Origin: Thauera carbonicopians
GTDB lineage: Bacteria > Pseudomonadota > Gammaproteobacteria > Burkholderiales > Rhodocyclaceae
Assembly (NCBI RefSeq): GCF_025699485.1
Contig: NZ_JANUXN010000001.1
Coordinates: 372,001-436,000 of the forward strand
Direction: 5' to 3'
DNA length: 64,000 bases
Each line of letters begins with the position of its first letter. The first letter of the stretch is position 1. The notes under the pieces were generated by a model. The model was not told the DNA's origin, made no database searches, and saw only the letters and a program-made list of their open reading frames with translations. Shown in pieces: positions 44,226 to 53,884 of the stretch. The position numbers were made by a program, and so were the translations under genes.

Positions 44226-46475
44226 TCAGGTGGAATATTTGTACTGGTACTGATAACCCTGGTAGCCGAAGCGGTGCCGTTGTCGTTGCAGGTCCAGGCC
44301 ATTGAAAACGAATCCCTTGACGCTCACGCCACCCTGCTCCAGGCGCTTGACGGCCTGGTCCAGCTCGCCGATCGGATGGCGGCCTGCCCGCGCGACCAGA
44401 AGCGTGGCGCCCGTCAGGCGGCCAACGATCGCGGCATCGGACACGGCAAGTACGGGAGGCGCGTCGACGATCAGCACATCGCACTGCGCTTCCAGGCCAT
44501 GCAGCAGCGCCGCGAAACGCTCGTGCATCAACAGCTCCGAGGGGTTCGGCGGAATCTGGCCGGTCGTGACGATGGACAAGCCGTCCACGATGGTCGGGCG
44601 CACGATCGATTCGAGTGGCAGACCGCTGGTAATGAACTCGGAAATCCCGCCATTGCGCGGCAGCGCGAACTCCTTGTGGATGTGCCCTTTGCGCAAGTCG
44701 GCATCGACGATGATGACGCGCTTGCCGCTCTGGGCCAGCACGGCACCGAGATTCTTGGAAATGAAGCTCTTGCCGACGCCCGGCGCCGGGCCGGTGATCA
44801 GCACCGAACCACGATCTGCGCCCAGCAGGGCAAAATGCAGCGTCGTGCGCAGGCTGCGCAGGCTTTCCACTGCGCCGTCGTCCGGATGCGTCACCGCCAG
44901 CAGTTCGCCGGCACTCTTGCCGCGCTTGATGCGGCGATCGACCTCCTCCTCGGCCTTGCTTTCCGGCACGGTGGCATACACGGGTAGCGAGAGTTCGCGT
45001 TCGATGGTCTCCGGGTCCTCGACGACCACCCGCAGGGCGCGAATCGCCCAGACCGTGCCCAGGCTGATCAGCGTGCCGATCACCCCCGATAGCAGAACGA
45101 TGAGCGCCTTGCGTGGAGCGATGGGCTGGAGTGCAGTGACCGCGCTGTCGATGATGCGCACGTCGCCTACCGTGCCCGCCCGGGCGACGCGCAACTGCTG
45201 CGCGCTATTGAGCAGGTTGGTGTAAAGCGCGGTGGACACCTCGACGTCGCGATGCAGCCGCAGCGCCGTCTGCTGCGTATCCGGCAGGCGAGAAACGTCC
45301 TTGTCCAGGGTACTGCGCAGTGCCCGCAGACGGGCGATCTGCGAGTCCACCGACTGGACCTGCGGGTGCTCGGCAGTGAAGCGCTGACGAAGCTCATCGC
45401 GTTTCTGTTGCAGCACGACGATGTCGTTGTCCACTTTGACGATGGAACTGAGCATCGCCTGCGTTTCCATCGTCAGATCGATGGATCCGCGGTTCTGGCG
45501 GTAGTTGTTGTAGGCAGCTTCCGCCGTATCCAGTTCGTTCTTGAGTTCCGGCAACTGGGTCTCGAGGAAAGCCAGCGTGGACTCGGCTTCCGCGGAGCGG
45601 TATTCCACGTTCTGCCGTACATAGGCATTGAGTATTTCGTTCAGGATGGCCGATGCCCGGGTACGGTCGAAGTCGGAAAAAGCGACCTCGATCACGTTCG
45701 ACTGACGGGCGCGTTCCCGCACCTCCAGCGCCTCACGCAGTGAGGCGATCGCCTCGGCCTGGTCGCGCCGGGACACCTCGAAACGGGTTCCGGGACGTGC
45801 GACGAGCTCGGCCACGAACAGGCTGGCGTGCTCACTGGTGACCGGGGTGCCCACGGCACCTTGTGCAAGCAGGTTGCCGTCATCATCGAGAAGCTGGAAC
45901 TGTTCCCCCTCCTCCACCACGAGAGTCAGCGGCGCACCGACGAGATCCGGCGCGACCTCGAGGCTCTGCAGTGTGATGCGTTCTCCTCCCCAGGCGTAGC
46001 TGGACAAGCCGAGGAGCGGTTCCGCCGGCACATCGGCATTGGCGTGACGACGGGCCACGGCGCGACCGACGACTGGGAAATACTGTGGTTCGGCGGTAGT
46101 GGAGAGACTGAGGCGTTCGACGACACGGCTGAGGATCATGCGCGAGCGCAGGATTTCGAGTTCTGCGGCAACCGACGTGGAATCACCCAGAACGGCCTCG
46201 ACATCGCGCAGCGCGGCGATTCCACCCTTGGCCGTGCCCTTGTCCTCCACCTGCAGCATGGCGTCGGCACGATAGATGGGAGTGGACACCAGTGCGACGA
46301 ACACGCCCACGGAGGTCACCAAAGCGGTGATGGCGAGGATGAGCCACTTGTATTCGAACAGGGTGGCGATGATTTCACCCAGATTGATGAAATCGTCCGT
46401 CCTGCCTCGCTGGCTGGACGCGTGGTTGTGTTGGGCCTCGTTGATGGGAACGGTGTGCGGAGTCTGTCGAGCCAA
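44226..46475 (-). CDS. Polysaccharide co-polymerase / tyrosine kinase (Wzc-like)
   Basis: The 749-aa inner-membrane protein sets chain length and links polymerisation to export. Two membrane helices (about 40-60 and 455-475) flank a periplasmic coiled-coil domain. The cytoplasmic BY-kinase has Walker A GPAPGVGKS (562-570), Walker A' VIIVDADLRK (587-596) and Walker B VLIVDAPP (about 667-674). A Tyr cluster (Y738, Y741, Y743, Y745, Y747) closes the protein and should be its autophosphorylation site. Confidence 0.93.
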   Translation of the reverse strand: MARQTPHTVPINEAQHNHASSQRGRTDDFINLGEIIATLFEYKWLILAITALVTSVGVFVALVSTPIYRADAMLQVEDKGTAKGGIAALRDVEAVLGDSTSVAAELEILRSRMILSRVVERLSLSTTAEPQYFPVVGRAVARRHANADVPAEPLLGLSSYAWGGERITLQSLEVAPDLVGAPLTLVVEEGEQFQLLDDDGNLLAQGAVGTPVTSEHASLFVAELVARPGTRFEVSRRDQAEAIASLREALEVRERARQSNVIEVAFSDFDRTRASAILNEILNAYVRQNVEYRSAEAESTLAFLETQLPELKNELDTAEAAYNNYRQNRGSIDLTMETQAMLSSIVKVDNDIVVLQQKRDELRQRFTAEHPQVQSVDSQIARLRALRSTLDKDVSRLPDTQQTALRLHRDVEVSTALYTNLLNSAQQLRVARAGTVGDVRIIDSAVTALQPIAPRKALIVLLSGVIGTLISLGTVWAIRALRVVVEDPETIERELSLPVYATVPESKAEEEVDRRIKRGKSAGELLAVTHPDDGAVESLRSLRTTLHFALLGADRGSVLITGPAPGVGKSFISKNLGAVLAQSGKRVIIVDADLRKGHIHKEFALPRNGGISEFITSGLPLESIVRPTIVDGLSIVTTGQIPPNPSELLMHERFAALLHGLEAQCDVLIVDAPPVLAVSDAAIVGRLTGATLLVARAGRHPIGELDQAVKRLEQGGVSVKGFVFNGLDLQRQRHRFGYQGYQYQYKYST

Positions 46476-46539
46476 AAGTGGAGCTTCCTGAAATGGGTTC
46501 GATCAAGTGCAATAGTGTGCGTGGCAGATGGCGTTTTTG

Positions 46540-47730
46540 TTACTGGCGACCGTTGAAGAGCGGATAGCGCGTTTCGCCGAGCAGGTTGAGCATCTGCGAT
46601 GTCGGCAGGATGTTGCTGACGACACGGTTCCAGCGTGCGACGGCGGCCACGTCGACATAGACGATGTCACGAGGGCGCAGCGGGAAGCCTTCGGCCAGCA
46701 GCAGCGAATCAGGCGAGCTGGCGTTGAGGTGGAAAAGCTCGGATGTGCCGTTGTCGCTTCGCATCACGTAGATCCAGCTCGGATCGGATGTGATCTGATT
46801 GACGAAGCCCGCTTCGCTGAGCGCTTCGGCCAGCGTCGTGCGCCGCTTGTTCATGACGAACGAGCCGGGCTCCCTGACTTCGCCGAGCACGAAGATCTTG
46901 TTGAGCTGGCGATCGGGCACGTTGACGATGTCGCCGGGCTGCAGCTCGACGTTCTGCGACACGTCGCCGTCTTCGTACAAGGCTTGCAGGTCGACGCGCC
47001 ATGTCTGGCCGCTGCGCGTGAGCAGCACGTTGCCGTGGTCTGCTTCGGTCGTGATGCCGCCGGCGCGATTGATCGCTTCGACCAGGGTCATCTTGATGTC
47101 GTTGATCGGCTGCAGGCCGGGTTCCCTGACTTCACCGACGACGTAGACGCGCTTGCTGCGGAAGGCCACGACGCGCACGTCGAGCTGGACGTTCTCGATG
47201 ACCTTCGACAAGCGCTGGGACAGGATCTCACGCACCTCGCGGGGCGTCTTGCCCGCTACGTTGAGCGTGCCGGCGTACGGAAAAAAGATGGTTCCGTCAT
47301 CGGCGACCAAGGTGCCGGACTGCTCAGCAGAACGGTAGGAACCGGCAGGAATGGTGATCTCGGGATGGTCCCAGACGATGACGTTGATGATGTCGCCGGG
47401 GCCAAGCACGTAGTCCTGATGGACGAGGCCGAAATCAGGCACTGTCGCTGGCCGCACCGCAGTGCGGCCACCGGATTGCGTTGCCCGGAATCCGGGCTCG
47501 CCATTGCGGGCTTGAGCGATGATCAGATCGGCTGTGATCGGGGTGATGGTAACGTTGTCCGGAACGGGCTCTGACTGACGGGCTTCGCCATCGACGATCG
47601 GCAGAGGCACGGAAGAAGTCGTCCGCATGTCCCAGGCGGAAGTACCGGGGATCACCGTGCATGCCGACAGTGCTCCCGCCAGGCCTGCAATCAACCCCGT
47701 CCGTACGAACCATTTTCCGCTGGCGGTCAT
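46540..47730 (-). CDS. Outer-membrane polysaccharide export lipoprotein (Wza-like)
   Basis: The 396-aa protein should form the outer-membrane export channel. From the ATG at 47730 it has a lipoprotein signal with lipobox GALSAC (Cys at about residue 24), then a polysaccharide export (Poly_export) domain with YVLGPGDIINVIVWDHPE and SLBB domains with RVYVVGEVREPG and KIFVLGEVREPG. A longer frame from 47778 exists but would bury the signal peptide. It is the first gene of the leftward exopolysaccharide operon. Confidence 0.92.
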   Translation of the reverse strand: MTASGKWFVRTGLIAGLAGALSACTVIPGTSAWDMRTTSSVPLPIVDGEARQSEPVPDNVTITPITADLIIAQARNGEPGFRATQSGGRTAVRPATVPDFGLVHQDYVLGPGDIINVIVWDHPEITIPAGSYRSAEQSGTLVADDGTIFFPYAGTLNVAGKTPREVREILSQRLSKVIENVQLDVRVVAFRSKRVYVVGEVREPGLQPINDIKMTLVEAINRAGGITTEADHGNVLLTRSGQTWRVDLQALYEDGDVSQNVELQPGDIVNVPDRQLNKIFVLGEVREPGSFVMNKRRTTLAEALSEAGFVNQITSDPSWIYVMRSDNGTSELFHLNASSPDSLLLAEGFPLRPRDIVYVDVAAVARWNRVVSNILPTSQMLNLLGETRYPLFNGRQ

Positions 47731-48053
47731 GGCGGGCGACAGCCCGGAAAATGATGGCGACAGCCATTTGCCTTTCATTAAGCAGCCCTATCGAAAACCA
47801 CCGTGATCGTCGGCCAGTGCCTTTGGTGTTCATCAAAACAACGAAAAACGCCGAAAACGCCCAGCTCGCAATCAAAAAACAGGAATGTCAGAAAAATATA
47901 GGAATAGACGGCTAATTTTTATTTATCAGCGCCTTGCAGTGCACAATAATACACGGATGCTAAGCATTCATGCTTTCATTATTGCTTCTGCATGTAAACG
48001 TCAGCCGTCGTAACGGACTGCGGCCAGGATTGCCGCAAACGCTTGAACTGCGC
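47731..48053. other. Upstream region of the exopolysaccharide operon
   Basis: This 323-base stretch between wza and radA holds the promoter of the leftward operon. It is AT-rich from about 47860 to 48000. I found no GG-N10-GC sigma-54 pattern reading leftward and no clear sigma-70 pair, and no small gene with a ribosome binding site. Confidence 0.5.
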
Positions 48054-49424
48054 TCAAGCCAGCTCGCGCATCCGCTCGAGCGCCTCTTCCACACGGTCGA
48101 CGGCGATCACGTTCAGGCCTTCGATCGCCTGGCGCGGCGCATTGGCCCTGGGGATGATGGCGGTATCGAAGCCGAGCTTCGCCGCTTCCCTGAGTCGCTC
48201 CTGTCCACGGGGCGCCGGACGGATTTCACCTGCGAGCCCCACTTCGCCGAAAACCGCCAGCCCTTGCCGCAGCGGGCGGTCGCGCAATGAAGAGACGATG
48301 GCGAACAGAATGGCGAGATCCGCTGCCGGCTCGGTGATCTTGACGCCGCCGACGGCATTGACGAACACGTCCTGGTCATAGCACACGACGCCTGCATGGC
48401 GATGCATGACCGCCAGCAGCATCGCCAGCCGGGTCGGCTCCAGGCCCACCGACAGGCGCCGGGGATTGGGGCTTTGCGCCGAATCGACCAGGGCCTGGAT
48501 CTCGACCAGCAGCGGGCGCGTACCCTCCTGGGTGATCAGCACGCAGCTTCCCGCCACCTGCTGGGCGTGCTGCGACAGGAAGATTGCGGAAGGATTGGAG
48601 ACGCCTCGCAGGCCCCGCTCGGTCATGGCGAACACACCGAGCTCATTGACCGCGCCGAAGCGGTTCTTGAAGGCCCGGATCAGCCGGAAGCTGGAATGGG
48701 TGTCGCCTTCGAAATACAGCACGGTATCGACGATGTGCTCGAGCACGCGCGGGCCGGCCAGCGTGCCGTCCTTGGTGACGTGGCCGACCAGGATCAGGCT
48801 GGTGCCGCTCTGCTTGGCAAAGCGCGTCAACTGCGCCGCGCACTCGCGCACCTGCGCCACCGAGCCCGGCGCGGACTGCAGGGTTTCCGAATAGATGGTC
48901 TGGATCGAATCGATGACGGCCACGCGTGGCCGGGCTTCGCGCAAGGCCTGCAGGATGCGCTCGAGATTGATCTCGGCCAGCATCTGCAGCTCGGATGGCG
49001 GCAGTTGCAGGCGGTGGGCACGCAAGGCTACCTGCTCACCCGATTCCTCGCCGCTGACATACACGACCTTGTGGACGCCGGACAGATGCGACAGCGCCTG
49101 CAGCAGCAGGGTCGACTTGCCGATGCCCGGGTCGCCGCCGATCAGCACGACACCGCCCGCGACCAAGCCGCCACCCAACACGCGATCGAACTCGTCGAGC
49201 CCGGTCGGTTGGCGCGGCTCCTCGCGCGGCTGCAGCGACGACAAGGGCCTGAGACGGCTGGTCTCGCCCGCCAGCGCGGCAAACCGCCCGCCTCCCGTTG
49301 GAGCGGCGGTGATGGCGGTTTCCACCAAGGTGTTCCAGGCCTGGCACTGCGGGCACTGCCCTTGCCAGCGGGCCACCTGCCCGCCGCATTCGCTGCAGAC
49401 GTAGGCGGTCCTTGCTTTTGCCAT
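48054..49424 (-). CDS. radA: DNA repair protein RadA
   Basis: RadA (Sms) is a RecA-like motor that extends branch migration in recombinational repair. The 456-aa protein has a C4 zinc finger (Cys10, 13, 24, 27), Walker A GGDPGIGKST, the RadA-specific KNRFG motif, and a C-terminal Lon-like domain. The start at 49424 (MAKARTAYVCSECGG) is the family norm. Reads leftward toward the polysaccharide operon, but 323 bases separate them. Confidence 0.95.
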   Translation of the reverse strand: MAKARTAYVCSECGGQVARWQGQCPQCQAWNTLVETAITAAPTGGGRFAALAGETSRLRPLSSLQPREEPRQPTGLDEFDRVLGGGLVAGGVVLIGGDPGIGKSTLLLQALSHLSGVHKVVYVSGEESGEQVALRAHRLQLPPSELQMLAEINLERILQALREARPRVAVIDSIQTIYSETLQSAPGSVAQVRECAAQLTRFAKQSGTSLILVGHVTKDGTLAGPRVLEHIVDTVLYFEGDTHSSFRLIRAFKNRFGAVNELGVFAMTERGLRGVSNPSAIFLSQHAQQVAGSCVLITQEGTRPLLVEIQALVDSAQSPNPRRLSVGLEPTRLAMLLAVMHRHAGVVCYDQDVFVNAVGGVKITEPAADLAILFAIVSSLRDRPLRQGLAVFGEVGLAGEIRPAPRGQERLREAAKLGFDTAIIPRANAPRQAIEGLNVIAVDRVEEALERMRELA

Positions 49425-49437
49425 TAGTCTTTTGCCA

Positions 49438-50358
49438 TCAGCCCTCGGCGTCCGTGTCGCCGGCCATCCGGACAAACTCCTCACAGACGTAGTCGGCGAA
49501 TGCCGTGATCAGGCGCGAGCGGAACTTGTCGCGCGGCAGGATGACTTCGAGCGGCGTGTAGATGCGGGGCTCGAGGCACACCGCGGCCAGCCGCCCTTCG
49601 GCAACATCGCGCCTGATGGCACGATCCGATGCGATCGCGAAGCCCAGGCCGGCAGCCGCGAGCTGCTTGATCGTCGCCAGGCTGCCGAGTTCGGCGCAAA
49701 GATTGATTTCGCTTCCGGCGATGCCTGCAGCCTCGAAGAATTCATCGGCGATCTGGCGGATGCCGTTGCCCGGATCACGGTCGATGAAGGGGTGGCCGAT
49801 GAGATCCTTGGCCGTCAGCTTGTCGAATTTCGCCAGCGGATGGTCGGGGCTGCAGATGACCATGAGCTCGTCGCGGGCGGCACTGCGGCGCTCGATGCCG
49901 TTCTGTTCGGTGACGATCTCGATCAGGCCGATGTCGAGGTCGCGCGCGGCGACGCTGTCCTCGGTCAGCTTGGAGTTGCCGACCACCACGCGAGGCAGCA
50001 CCCGCGGATATTTGCGCTTGAAGCCTTCGAGCACGGCCGGCAGCCAGTAGGCCGCAATCGTCGTGCTGGTGCCGATCTTGATCTGCCCCGCCAGTTCGTC
50101 GGTCAATTCGGATACGCGCGAGTCGAGCTCGGCCGACAGCCCGAGGATACGCTCGGCGTAGGCCAGCACGAGCTCGCCTGCGGGCGTCAGTGTGATCTTG
50201 CCGTGACCGCGGTCGAGCAGACGTGTGTCGAAGTGCTCTTCGAGCTGCTTGATCTGGAAGGTGACGGCCGGCTGAGTCATGTAGAGATGCTCGGCGGCAC
50301 GGGTGAAGGAGCCGTGCTTGGCCACGGCATGGAATACCTGAAGTCTGCGGTCTGCCAT
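49438..50358 (-). CDS. LysR-family transcriptional regulator
   Basis: The 306-aa protein has the LysR winged helix-turn-helix at the N-terminus (FHAVAKHGSFTRAAEHLYMT, then QPAVTFQIKQLEEHF) and a periplasmic-binding-protein-like effector domain from about residue 90 (GQIKIGTSTTIAAYWLPAVL). It resembles CbbR/CysB-type members in general pattern but no effector can be named. It is divergent from lplT across about 165 bases and reads into radA, 13 bases apart. Confidence 0.9.
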   Translation of the reverse strand: MADRRLQVFHAVAKHGSFTRAAEHLYMTQPAVTFQIKQLEEHFDTRLLDRGHGKITLTPAGELVLAYAERILGLSAELDSRVSELTDELAGQIKIGTSTTIAAYWLPAVLEGFKRKYPRVLPRVVVGNSKLTEDSVAARDLDIGLIEIVTEQNGIERRSAARDELMVICSPDHPLAKFDKLTAKDLIGHPFIDRDPGNGIRQIADEFFEAAGIAGSEINLCAELGSLATIKQLAAAGLGFAIASDRAIRRDVAEGRLAAVCLEPRIYTPLEVILPRDKFRSRLITAFADYVCEEFVRMAGDTDAEG

Positions 50359-50524
50359 GGTGTAGATAAGTATGATTTATTAAGTGGATTAGATCACAAA
50401 CCACTCCACATTGGACAGATATCCTGTGCCCTCGATGGGGCAGGATCGCCTCCAGCGGCCCAGGCAAGCCTCCATCCGTGTTATAAACCGCGCTTCCCGA
50501 CCACAGGTGCCCGGTACATTCACG

Positions 50525-51775
50525 ATGCCGCTTGGCTTCTACATCATCATGGCAGCGCAGTTCTTCTCTGCGCTCGCGGACAATGCCCTGCTCATCGTCG
50601 CGATTGCCCTGCTGCGGGACATGGCTGCACCGTCGGAATACGAGCCCCTCCTGAAGCTGTTCTTCACCGTCTCCTACGTCGCGCTCGCGGCCTTCGTCGG
50701 CGCCTTTGCCGACTCCATGCCCAAGTGGCGGGTGATGCTGATCAGCAACACGATCAAGATCGGCGGCTGTCTGATGCTGTTCCTCGGCGCTCATCCCCTG
50801 TTCGCCTACGCGGTGATCGGGCTGGGCGCGGCGGCCTACTCCCCCGCCAAGTACGGCATCCTGACCGAATATCTGCCCCACCGCCTGCTGGTCGTGGCTA
50901 ATGGCTGGATCGAAGGCCTGACCGTCGGCGCGATCATCATCGGCACCGTGATGGGCGGCTTCATGATCCTCGACGGCGTCGCCGACGGCTTGATGGCCCT
51001 CGGCCTGCCCTTCGTCGATACGCCTTTCGAGGCGGCAGTGCTCGTCATCGGCTCGCTTTACCTGATTGCGGCCATCTTCAATCTCTACATCCCCGATACC
51101 GGCGTCGACCACAAGCCGCTCAAGAGCAACCCGCTTTACCTGCTGCACGACTTCAACCACTGTCTGCGGCTGCTGTGGCGCGACAAGCTCGGGCAGATTT
51201 CGCTGGCCGTCACCACCTTGTTCTGGGGCGCGGGCGCGACCTTGCAGTTCATCGTGATCAAGTGGGCCGAGCACAATCTCGGCATGAGCCTGTCCCAGGC
51301 ATCGATGATGCAGGGCGTCGTCGCGCTGGGCGTCGCGGCAGGCTCCATCGTCGCCGCGCGTTACGTGACGTTGCGCAAATCCGTCAGAGTGATTCCGCTG
51401 GGCATCGCCATGGGAGTCGGCGTGATCTCGATGATCTTCGTCACCAGCACCAGCGCAGCGATGCTGCTGATGGTCACGGTCGGCGCGCTGGCCGGCTTCT
51501 TCGTCGTGCCGATGAATGCGCTACTGCAGCATCGCGGCCATATCCTGATGGGCGCCGGCCATTCGATCGCGGTACAGAACTTCAACGAGAACCTGTCCAT
51601 CCTGGTCATGACCGGCACCTACGCCCTGCTGATCATGCTGGGGCTGTCGATCAATACCGTGATCGTGCTGTTCGGGCTGTTCGTCGCCGGCACGATGCTG
51701 CTGGTCAAGCTTCGCCACGAAGCCAATCAGCGCGAATTCGACAGCGCCGCCCTGCTCGAAGACCGCAGCCATTGA
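50525..51775 (+). CDS. lplT: Lysophospholipid transporter LplT
   Basis: LplT is an MFS flippase that brings lysophospholipids back across the inner membrane for re-acylation by Aas. The 416-aa protein starts MPLGFYIIMAAQFFSALADN, typical of LplT, and has about 12 membrane segments; YSPAKYGILTEYLP is a family mark. Starting at 50525 rather than at the upstream ATG at 50411 gives the normal N-terminus. No aas gene is visible in the window. Confidence 0.92.
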   Translation: MPLGFYIIMAAQFFSALADNALLIVAIALLRDMAAPSEYEPLLKLFFTVSYVALAAFVGAFADSMPKWRVMLISNTIKIGGCLMLFLGAHPLFAYAVIGLGAAAYSPAKYGILTEYLPHRLLVVANGWIEGLTVGAIIIGTVMGGFMILDGVADGLMALGLPFVDTPFEAAVLVIGSLYLIAAIFNLYIPDTGVDHKPLKSNPLYLLHDFNHCLRLLWRDKLGQISLAVTTLFWGAGATLQFIVIKWAEHNLGMSLSQASMMQGVVALGVAAGSIVAARYVTLRKSVRVIPLGIAMGVGVISMIFVTSTSAAMLLMVTVGALAGFFVVPMNALLQHRGHILMGAGHSIAVQNFNENLSILVMTGTYALLIMLGLSINTVIVLFGLFVAGTMLLVKLRHEANQREFDSAALLEDRSH

Positions 51776-51811
51776 ACGGCACGGCGGCGCTGCCACAGCC
51801 CTGCCGCCCGC

Positions 51812-52705
51812 TCAGCTTCCCTGCTGCATCACTTTGCGGGCAAAGCACAGATCGGCCCAGGCCTTGCCCTTGTCCTGCGGATTGCGCAGCAGATAGGCGG
51901 GGTGGTAGCTGACCACCACCGGAATGCCCTTGTAGTCGAAGGTCCGGCCTCTCGCCCTGGAGATGCTGATTTCGGTATTCAGCAGCGCCTGGGCCGCAGG
52001 GCGGCCCAGCGCGAGCAGCAGACGAGGCTTGACCAGTTCGATCTGGCGCTCGAGATAAGGCAGGCAGGAGCCGATTTCCGCCGCTTCGGGCGTGCGATTG
52101 TGCGGCGGACGGCACTTGACCGCATTGGCGATGTACACATTGGCACCGCGTTGCAGCGCGAGCGCGGCAAGCATGTTGTCCAGCAGGCGGCCCGCCTGGC
52201 CGACGAAAGGTTCGCCGCGCTGATCCTCCTCACGCCCCGGCCCCTCGCCCACCAGCATCCAGTCGGCCTCGCGGTCGCCGACGCCAGGCACTGCCTGCTT
52301 GCGCTGCTCGCACAGGACACATGCCCGGCAATTGCGTATGTCGGCTTCCAGCGCATCCCATTCGAGCGTGGCGATGTGCTTCAAGCGTCCGGGATCGGGC
52401 ATGCCGGCAGCAGGCCGCACGGGTTCGGCGCGCGTCGCGGAGCCCGAATGCGCCATCTCCGTTCGAGGCGCACGTTCCCGGCGCCACGCCGCATCGCCGC
52501 CTGCCGGCACCGAACGCATGGGGGCAGATGGCGGATTGGCTGCTGCATCCACCGGCGACGCGGCCGGCGATGGCATCTCCACCACTGCAGTGCGCTGATC
52601 GTCGGCTTCCCCGCCTGCCGACCGCAATCGCCAGACCGGGCCCAAGCCCATCTCGCAGATGATCGCGTCACGCCGGGAGCTTGGCCTGCGCATGGGTGCC
52701 GCCAT
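51812..52705 (-). CDS. Uracil-DNA glycosylase, family 4 (4Fe-4S)
   Basis: Removes uracil from DNA. The C-terminal two thirds have the iron-sulphur Cys pair in CRACVLC, the active-site motif GEGPGREEDQRGEPFVGQAG, NAVKCRPPHNRTP with a third Cys, and the HPAYLLR motif. The first 100 or so residues are a low-complexity Ala/Pro-rich extension, common in betaproteobacterial members. Third gene of the tsaB-rimI-udg operon. Confidence 0.92.
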   Translation of the reverse strand: MAAPMRRPSSRRDAIICEMGLGPVWRLRSAGGEADDQRTAVVEMPSPAASPVDAAANPPSAPMRSVPAGGDAAWRRERAPRTEMAHSGSATRAEPVRPAAGMPDPGRLKHIATLEWDALEADIRNCRACVLCEQRKQAVPGVGDREADWMLVGEGPGREEDQRGEPFVGQAGRLLDNMLAALALQRGANVYIANAVKCRPPHNRTPEAAEIGSCLPYLERQIELVKPRLLLALGRPAAQALLNTEISISRARGRTFDYKGIPVVVSYHPAYLLRNPQDKGKAWADLCFARKVMQQGS

Positions 52706-52708
52706 TCG

Positions 52709-53158
52709 TCAGAGCTCCCGCCGCATCACGACGGCGTCCTCGCGGCCGTTTTCAGCGGGATAGTAGCCTTTGCGCAGGCCGATCTGCTCGTAGCCCAGTG
52801 CCTGGTACAGCGACAGGGCAGCGAGGTTGGACGGGCGCACTTCCAGGAAGAACTGTGTCGCCCCCCTGCTGCGTGCGTCACCGTGCAGCCATTCGAGGAA
52901 GAGGCGCCCGAGTCCGCGCCGCTGGGCACTGCGGATGACGCTGATGTTGAGCAGATGGGCTTCGTCGACAACGGCGAGCACGATGGCGTAGGCAAGCATG
53001 CAGCCCTCCTCCTTCATGATCCACGCGCCGTGTCCCGCCGCCAGCGAATCGAGAAAGTTGCCGCGGCTCCAGGGAAACGCATGCAGCGAAGCCTCGTGAG
53101 CTTCGATCCAGTCGAGATGCTCCGCCTGCATCGGCACGAATTCGCAACGCCCCGTCAT
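52709..53158 (-). CDS. rimI: Ribosomal protein bS18 N-acetyltransferase RimI
   Basis: RimI acetylates the N-terminal Ala of ribosomal protein bS18. The 149-aa GNAT protein has the acetyl-CoA motif VIRSAQRRGLGRLFLEWL and FFLEVRPSNLAALSLYQALG-type region (Asn, Ser/Ala, Tyr), both standard. Lies 2 bases after tsaB and 3 before the glycosylase gene; tsaB-rimI is a widely conserved pair. Confidence 0.93.
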   Translation of the reverse strand: MTGRCEFVPMQAEHLDWIEAHEASLHAFPWSRGNFLDSLAAGHGAWIMKEEGCMLAYAIVLAVVDEAHLLNISVIRSAQRRGLGRLFLEWLHGDARSRGATQFFLEVRPSNLAALSLYQALGYEQIGLRKGYYPAENGREDAVVMRREL

Positions 53159-53160
53159 GC

Positions 53161-53850
53161 TCAGGCCCTGCCGCCGCGCGCCAAGCGTTCGGCCGTGGTC
53201 AGGGCCACCTTGTCGCGGATGTAGAGCGGCGCCGCAGCTTCGGGCGATACCAGGTCGCCACGCGCCGCCGACCCTGCTGCCAGCCGTGCCACTTCGTCCG
53301 CTCGGGCAGTCAAGCCATCCAGGCAGACCGGAAGCCGGTCACTGAAACGCGTGTACAGGGCATCGGGCCAGACCCGAAAGGCGGAACCCGCTGCCGCCCA
53401 GCATCCGGGAGGCAGCTCGACATCCTCGGGCGCCAGGCAGCGAATGGGGGATATCGCCCGTACCGCATCCTTGCCGGTCTCGAAGGCGGCGCAATAGACC
53501 TCTCCCATGCGCGCATCCGTTGCCACGAACACCCTTTCAGCCCCCGTCTGCAGTGCGATGGCATCGAGGCTGCCGATGGCGGCGATCCCCAGATCGGCTC
53601 CCAGGGCAAGCCCCTGAGCCACGCCGCAGGCCAGCCGCAGCCCGGTGAAAGCGCCCGGCCCGGCACCGAAGGCGACGGCATCGAGCGCGGAGACGGCAAG
53701 TCCGGCGTCGGCCAGCAACTCGCGCGCCTGGTTCAGCACCGACGCCGAATGCCGTGATGCGCCTTCGATTCGGCGGGCGGCGATGGCGCCATCGGCGAGG
53801 AGCGCAACGCTGGCCAGTTCGGATGAAGCTTCGAGTGCGAGGATTTTCAT
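53161..53850 (-). CDS. tsaB: tRNA threonylcarbamoyladenosine synthesis protein TsaB
   Basis: TsaB works with TsaD and TsaE to make t6A37 in ANN-decoding tRNAs. The 229-aa ASKHA-fold protein begins MKILALEASSELASVALLAD and has AVAFGAGPGAFTGLRLACG, the YeaZ family motif. It heads the leftward tsaB-rimI-udg operon. Confidence 0.94.
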   Translation of the reverse strand: MKILALEASSELASVALLADGAIAARRIEGASRHSASVLNQARELLADAGLAVSALDAVAFGAGPGAFTGLRLACGVAQGLALGADLGIAAIGSLDAIALQTGAERVFVATDARMGEVYCAAFETGKDAVRAISPIRCLAPEDVELPPGCWAAAGSAFRVWPDALYTRFSDRLPVCLDGLTARADEVARLAAGSAARGDLVSPEAAAPLYIRDKVALTTAERLARGGRA

Positions 53851-53884
53851 GGTGCCGATATTCTACCGGCTCGGACCATGGGAT

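Noticed and set aside
47731-48053. Sigma-54 promoter before wza, parallel to that of the PEP-CTERM gene
   Set aside because: I searched the leftward strand by eye for GG-N10-GC and found no convincing match.
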